Source of the DNA: Halomonas colorata
Lineage (GTDB): Bacteria > Pseudomonadota > Gammaproteobacteria > Pseudomonadales > Halomonadaceae
Direction: 5' to 3'
DNA length: 64,000 nt
Assembly: GCF_014897985.1 (NCBI RefSeq)
Contig: NZ_JABUZA010000005.1
Location: 1 to 64,000 of the forward strand
This document shows, one piece after another, positions 60,256 through 64,000 of the stretch. A model generated the notes under the pieces. That model was not told the origin of the DNA, did no database searches, and saw only the letters and a program-made list of their open reading frames with translations. How positions within the stretch are numbered: position 1 is the stretch's first letter; each line of letters opens with the position of its first letter. Position numbers and translations under genes: made by a program.

Positions 60256-61653
60256 GTGTCAGACGCCTCCTTCTCGTCGCTTGCCTTGCCGGCAGCGCTG
60301 CTTACTAACCTTGAATCACTGGGTTACCACCACATGACGCCGGTACAGGCACAAAGCCTGCCGCCTATGTTGGCCGGGCGTGATGTGCTTGCTCAAGCTA
60401 AAACGGGGTCGGGTAAGACGGCCGCGTTTGGCTTGGCGTTATTGGCAGAGCTGCGCGTTGATGCGTTTGCCGTGCAGGGTTTGGTGCTTTGCCCGACTCG
60501 GGAGCTTGCTGATCAGGTGGCCGAAGAACTGCGTCGCTTGGCGCGGGCCATGGCCAACGTGAAAGTATTGACGCTTTGCGGCGGTGCTCCGTTCGGCCCT
60601 CAGTTAGGCTCTTTAGAACACGGCGCGCATATTGTGGTGGGTACGCCTGGGCGTATCGATGAGCACTTGCGCAAGGGGTCGCTGACCCTGGGCTCGCTAA
60701 GTACCCTGGTGCTGGATGAAGCGGATCGCATGCTGGATATGGGCTTTCAGGCCACCATTGATGCCATCATCGCCGAGACGCCGGCTGATCGCCAGACGCT
60801 GCTGTTTAGCGCAACGTTTCCTGATGAGCGCGAAGCAGGCGGTTTGGCAACCATGACGCGCGGCGTAATGGTTGACCCTGTCACCGTCAAAGTGGCCGAG
60901 TTGCATGACGCCACCACCATTGACCAGCACTTCTACGAAGTACCCAGTGAAGACGCCCGCTTTGCTGCGCTTAAACAGCTTTTATTGGTCAATCGTCCGA
61001 CCACCAGCGTGGTGTTTTGTAATACCAAGCGTGAAACCCAGGCCGTCGCCGATAGCCTGGTGGATGCTGGTTTCAGCGCCGTAGCGTTGCACGGTGACTT
61101 GGAACAAAAAGACCGCGATCGTATCCTGATACTCTTTGCTAACCAAAGTGCCTCAATTCTGGTGGCGACCGATGTCGCCGCCCGTGGGTTGGATATCGCA
61201 CAGCTGGACGCGGTCTTCAACTACCAGATTGCTCGTGAGCTGGACGTTCATGTGCACCGCGTCGGCCGCACCGGGCGGGCAGGGGCTAGCGGTATTGCCT
61301 GCACGTTGGTAACCCCCCAGGAAACTTACCGCCTTGGGCGGCTGGCCGAGCTTTTAAGCGAGCAGTTAACCACTGAGCCGCTGCCCAAAGCTAAGCAAAC
61401 CACACCGTTTGAGCCGCCCATGGCTACCCTGCAACTGGCAGGCGGTAAAAAGGATAAGCTACGCCCAGGCGACATTCTGGGCGCGCTTACCAGCGAAGGC
61501 GGGTTGCGCGGTGATCAGGTGGGTAAAATCAAAGTGCTGGCCCGCAGTGCCTATGTGGCCGTAGAGCACTCTGTGGCCCACAAAGCGCTCGCCAAGCTTG
61601 AGCGAGATAAGCTGAAAGGTCGGGCTTTTCGCGTTCGTCGAATTCGGTATTAG
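60256..61653 (+). CDS. dbpA: ATP-dependent RNA helicase DbpA
   Basis: 465-aa DEAD-box helicase. Motifs: Q-motif, AKTGSGKTAAF (I), PTRELADQV (Ia), TPGRIDEHL (Ib), VLDEADRML (II), FSATF (III), VATDVAARGLDI (V) and HRVGRTGRAG (VI). The C-terminal RNA-binding domain (about 385-465, LRPGDILGALTSEGG, VKIKV-like tail) is that of DbpA, which binds 23S rRNA hairpin 92 in 50S assembly. It starts with GTG. Confidence 0.94.
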   Translation: MSDASFSSLALPAALLTNLESLGYHHMTPVQAQSLPPMLAGRDVLAQAKTGSGKTAAFGLALLAELRVDAFAVQGLVLCPTRELADQVAEELRRLARAMANVKVLTLCGGAPFGPQLGSLEHGAHIVVGTPGRIDEHLRKGSLTLGSLSTLVLDEADRMLDMGFQATIDAIIAETPADRQTLLFSATFPDEREAGGLATMTRGVMVDPVTVKVAELHDATTIDQHFYEVPSEDARFAALKQLLLVNRPTTSVVFCNTKRETQAVADSLVDAGFSAVALHGDLEQKDRDRILILFANQSASILVATDVAARGLDIAQLDAVFNYQIARELDVHVHRVGRTGRAGASGIACTLVTPQETYRLGRLAELLSEQLTTEPLPKAKQTTPFEPPMATLQLAGGKKDKLRPGDILGALTSEGGLRGDQVGKIKVLARSAYVAVEHSVAHKALAKLERDKLKGRAFRVRRIRY

Positions 61654-61687
61654 ATACTGCTGGTAAAGAGACAGCGTTAAAAATAAT

Positions 61688-61767
61688 TGGTATTAAGAAC
61701 GCTGGTATTGAAAAGCGTTAGTATTTAAAACATGTGTATTAAAAACGCTAGTATTCGATATCGTTGG
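61688..61767. repeat. Imperfect 15-nt tandem repeats between dbpA and the RIO kinase gene
   Basis: About five degenerate copies of a unit like TGGTATTAAGAACGC (next TGGTATTGAAAAGCG, then increasingly changed). AT-rich and possibly a slippage remnant in the RIO gene leader. No spacer pattern, so not CRISPR. Confidence 0.6.
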
Positions 61768-61804
61768 CCATGTCCATTCATTAAAGGAGCCATTACCGCT
61801 AACC

Positions 61805-62680
61805 ATGAAGACACCCAAACGATTACAGCCCCTGGTCGATGACGGCCTGATCGATGAGGTGCTGATGCAGTTGATGAGTGGCAAGGAAGCGCAGGTTTAC
61901 GTTGTACGCTGCGGTAACGACGTGCGCTGTGCCAAGGTATTCAAAGAGGCCAAACAACGTAGCTTCAAACAGGCCGTGCAATATCAGGAGGGCCGTAAAG
62001 AGCGCAATAGTCGCCGTGCGCGCGCCATGTCGAAGAAAACCCGCTACGGTCAAAAAGAGCAAGAGCAGGCGTGGTTGACCGCCGAGGTGGATGCGCTTTA
62101 CCGGTTGGCGGCAGCCGACGTGCGGGTGCCCAAGCCCTACGGCTTTGTCGATGGCGTGCTGCTGATGGAAATGATCACAGACGCTGAAGGCGATGTGGCA
62201 CCGCGCCTGGACGATGTCACGCTGACCCATGAACAGGCGCTGCGCTACCACGATAAAGTCATCACTGATGTAGTGCGTATGCTGTGCGCTGGCCTGATCC
62301 ACGGCGACTTGTCGGAATTCAACGTGCTGGTGGATGCCGAAGGCCCGGTCATTATTGATTTGCCTCAGGCCGTTGATGCCGCCGGTAACAATAGCGCCGC
62401 CGCCATGCTTGAGCGTGATGTGGATAATATGCGTGCCTATTTTGGCCGCTTTGCGCCTGAGCTCTTAACCACTCATTACGGTAAGGAGATGTGGGCGCTA
62501 TATGAATCGGGCGAGCTGCATCCGGATAGCAAACTGACGGGCCACTTTACGTTCGCGACCCACATTGCCGATGTGAATGAACTGATGGAAGTGATCGACG
62601 ACGCCAAGGAAGAAGAGGCCGAACGTCAGGCGCGCATGCGTGATGACGGGGATGATGACGAGATCCCACAGCCGTACTGA
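61805..62680 (+). CDS. RIO1-type serine/threonine protein kinase
   Basis: 291-aa RIO-family kinase. The nucleotide loop is MSGKEAQVYVVRCG, catalytic loop LIHGDLSEFNVLVD and metal-binding VIIDLPQAVD. The long RGRAMSK-like flexible loop KERNSRRARAMSKKTRYGQK is typical of RIO1. Bacterial members are little studied; a ribosome-related role is suggested by archaeal and eukaryotic RIO1 and by the neighbouring dbpA. The C-terminus is acidic. Confidence 0.92.
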   Translation: MKTPKRLQPLVDDGLIDEVLMQLMSGKEAQVYVVRCGNDVRCAKVFKEAKQRSFKQAVQYQEGRKERNSRRARAMSKKTRYGQKEQEQAWLTAEVDALYRLAAADVRVPKPYGFVDGVLLMEMITDAEGDVAPRLDDVTLTHEQALRYHDKVITDVVRMLCAGLIHGDLSEFNVLVDAEGPVIIDLPQAVDAAGNNSAAAMLERDVDNMRAYFGRFAPELLTTHYGKEMWALYESGELHPDSKLTGHFTFATHIADVNELMEVIDDAKEEEAERQARMRDDGDDDEIPQPY

Positions 62681-62776
62681 GCCCACGATCGACAACGATT
62701 AGTGATAAACTGACCGTACGATTAGCAGGTTAATTATTTAACCGATTGAGATGGGGCTCAGTAACAAGGAGTGGCT

Positions 62777-63814
62777 GTGAAAGGTATTAAGGTAAGCTCG
62801 GGGACCGCAAAAGGGTTGTTAACGTCGTTAACCATTGGCGCTATTGGTGGCACGTTTTTTCAACTCACCGGCTTACCGCTTGCCTGGATGCTTGGCCCTC
62901 TGATTGCCAACTTATTGGTTTCCTCTCAAGGCATTAACGTGGTGGTGCCAGAGCGGCTGCGCAATATTTTTTTGGCCGTGATGGGGCTGGTGCTGGGCAG
63001 TCAGGTGACGCCGGAACTTGCTCAGCGCGTGATTGACTGGCCGGTATCGGCGGTGTTGCTAATACTTGGCATTGGCGCTTCAACCGCTGTGGCCTCGGCC
63101 TGGTATCGGCGCTGCGGATTTGATTCGGTAAGCGCATGGTTTGCAGCGGCCCCCGGTGCCATGACCGCGATGATTATTCTGGGCGACAAATGTGGTGGCG
63201 ACCCTCAACGTATCGCAATTGCCCAGTCGCTACGCGTTATTTTAGTCATCCTGTTTTTACCACCGCTCTTTTGGGCTTATGAAGGCGGTGGCGCGGGCAC
63301 AGCGCCTCAGACGAGCGGATTTGAACACGCCTGGATGCTATTACTGATTCCTATGTTGTTGCCGCTCGGCCGTTGGCTGCGTTTTCCTACCCCTGCCTTG
63401 CTGGTCCCCTTACTGGCGGCTGCCCTGCTTTCAGGACTTGATATCGCAAGTCTGGCGCTTCCCCCGTGGGGCATGAACCTCATGCTTTGGGTGCTGGGCA
63501 GTGCCATTGGCTCGCGCTTTAAAGGCATGACGCGGCGGTTATGGGGCCGCTATTTATGGCAGTCGGGCGTTGCTACGCTGCTTGCCTTAGCTGTATTGGC
63601 CTTATTTGCCGAGCTGATTCATCAGTTCGTGGGCGTGGGGCGTGATGTGGCACTGCTGGCGCTGGCGCCAGGTGGAATAGGCGAAATAGCCATTTTAGCG
63701 GTGGCGCTTAATATCGATCCTGTATTTGTCGCTTTTCACCATCTACTGCGCATGGTGCTGCTGATGGCCTTTGCACCGTTTTGGGCACGCTGGCTTTTAC
63801 GCCGCCAGGCTTAA
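62777..63814 (+). CDS. AbrB family membrane protein (putative ammonia monooxygenase/regulator AbrB-type)
   Basis: 346-aa (start GTG at 62777, five bases after AAGGAG) membrane protein of the AbrB (gamma-proteobacterial YdbN-like) family, with an internal duplication: LTGLPLAWMLGPLIANLL in the first half, FPTPALLVPLLAAALLSGL in the second. Conserved AAPGAMTAMIILGDKCGGDP and LALAPGGIGEIAILAVAL loops are present. About ten membrane segments. Function is not established; the ammonia monooxygenase label in databases is not supported by chemistry. The GTG at 62771 is too close to the ribosome site. Confidence 0.88.
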   Translation: MKGIKVSSGTAKGLLTSLTIGAIGGTFFQLTGLPLAWMLGPLIANLLVSSQGINVVVPERLRNIFLAVMGLVLGSQVTPELAQRVIDWPVSAVLLILGIGASTAVASAWYRRCGFDSVSAWFAAAPGAMTAMIILGDKCGGDPQRIAIAQSLRVILVILFLPPLFWAYEGGGAGTAPQTSGFEHAWMLLLIPMLLPLGRWLRFPTPALLVPLLAAALLSGLDIASLALPPWGMNLMLWVLGSAIGSRFKGMTRRLWGRYLWQSGVATLLALAVLALFAELIHQFVGVGRDVALLALAPGGIGEIAILAVALNIDPVFVAFHHLLRMVLLMAFAPFWARWLLRRQA

Positions 63815-63851
63815 CCCTCTTAATGATCGATGAGTAACGTAAGGAATCTCC

Positions 63852-64000
63852 ATGTTTTCTCGTGTGCTGCAGCCGCTGTTTCGTTACTTTGAAACCCGTG
63901 TAGATCCTTATCCCATGGGAGACGTGCAAACGCCTCCACAGGGGTTAATACCTTTTATCAAGCACTTCTCACGCCCGGTATTGCCGCTGCTGATTGTCAT
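63852..64000 (+). CDS. ABC exporter (fused permease/ATPase), 5' end only
   Basis: Starts at 63852 with AAGGA upstream. Only the first 49 codons are in the window. The beginning (RYFETRVDPYP then TPPQGLIPFI) resembles the N-terminal leader of MsbA-like ABC exporters found in many proteobacteria. The gene runs off the right edge, so the call rests on the leader alone. Confidence 0.6.
   Translation, partial: MFSRVLQPLFRYFETRVDPYPMGDVQTPPQGLIPFIKHFSRPVLPLLIV

Overview
The window looks like a chromosomal segment of a Halomonas-type gammaproteobacterium (Halomonadaceae). I base this on moderately high GC, many FecCD/TonB iron genes, an MmsA plus GMC-oxidoreductase pair like the 3-hydroxypropionate genes known from Halomonas, and multi-subunit Mrp-like antiporter genes. 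This is inference from gene content; no database search was possible.

Layout. 0.1-6.2 kb: a sigma-54 two-component pair, a PQQ-type sugar dehydrogenase, an AEC carrier and a LysR regulator, all on the minus strand. 6.3-15.2 kb: an iron-uptake locus with two CirA/FepA-like TonB-dependent receptors on the minus strand and, divergent from them, a four-gene FecBCDE-like ABC operon with overlapping ATGA/GTGA junctions. Fur-box-like sites lie in front of all three transcription units. 15.2-16.0 kb: a YceI-like protein and a tRNA-Ile (CAU).

15.985-26.585 kb: a probable genomic island. Its left edge is the 3' end of tRNA-Ile, and its right edge is a 33-nt near-copy of that 3' end (31 of 33 identical) lying just before azlD. 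It carries a frameshifted DUF6088 gene, a HigBA-type toxin-antitoxin pair with a broken toxin, a GH10 xylanase without a signal peptide, a LysR gene divergent from a third TonB receptor, a DUF2218 gene, a TetR regulator, an aldo-keto reductase and an SDR. Between them are decayed fragments: the tail of a siderophore ABC ATPase, the start of a LysR gene and the C-terminus of a glutathionyl-hydroquinone reductase. I see no integrase.

26.6-48.8 kb: core-type genes. These are an azlC/azlD operon with an XRE-cupin regulator and a perfect 22-bp palindrome upstream, sstT, small hypotheticals, a DASS symporter, pncC-like and nadE (NAD recycling), sbcDC, a DUF533 protein, a succinate-semialdehyde dehydrogenase, a LysR gene divergent from mmsA/dddC-like and dddA-like genes, a cold-shock protein with a long leader, an SLC13-RCK transporter and a carboxylesterase.

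48.9-55.3 kb: a tightly overlapping five-gene membrane operon. It has an MbhD(DUF4040)-NuoK-like fusion, three NuoL/M/N-type ion-translocating subunits (the third lacks the conserved TM5 glutamate) and a YihY-family protein. No soluble redox module or MnhE/F/G subunit is visible. This is the best candidate for an under-described system here. 55.4-64 kb: PIN-PhoH ATPase, LysR/CDF transporter pair with an atypical metal site, a lipoprotein with a tandemly duplicated 3' end, DUF3008, YbaK, DbpA, a RIO1-type kinase, an AbrB-family membrane protein and the start of an ABC exporter.
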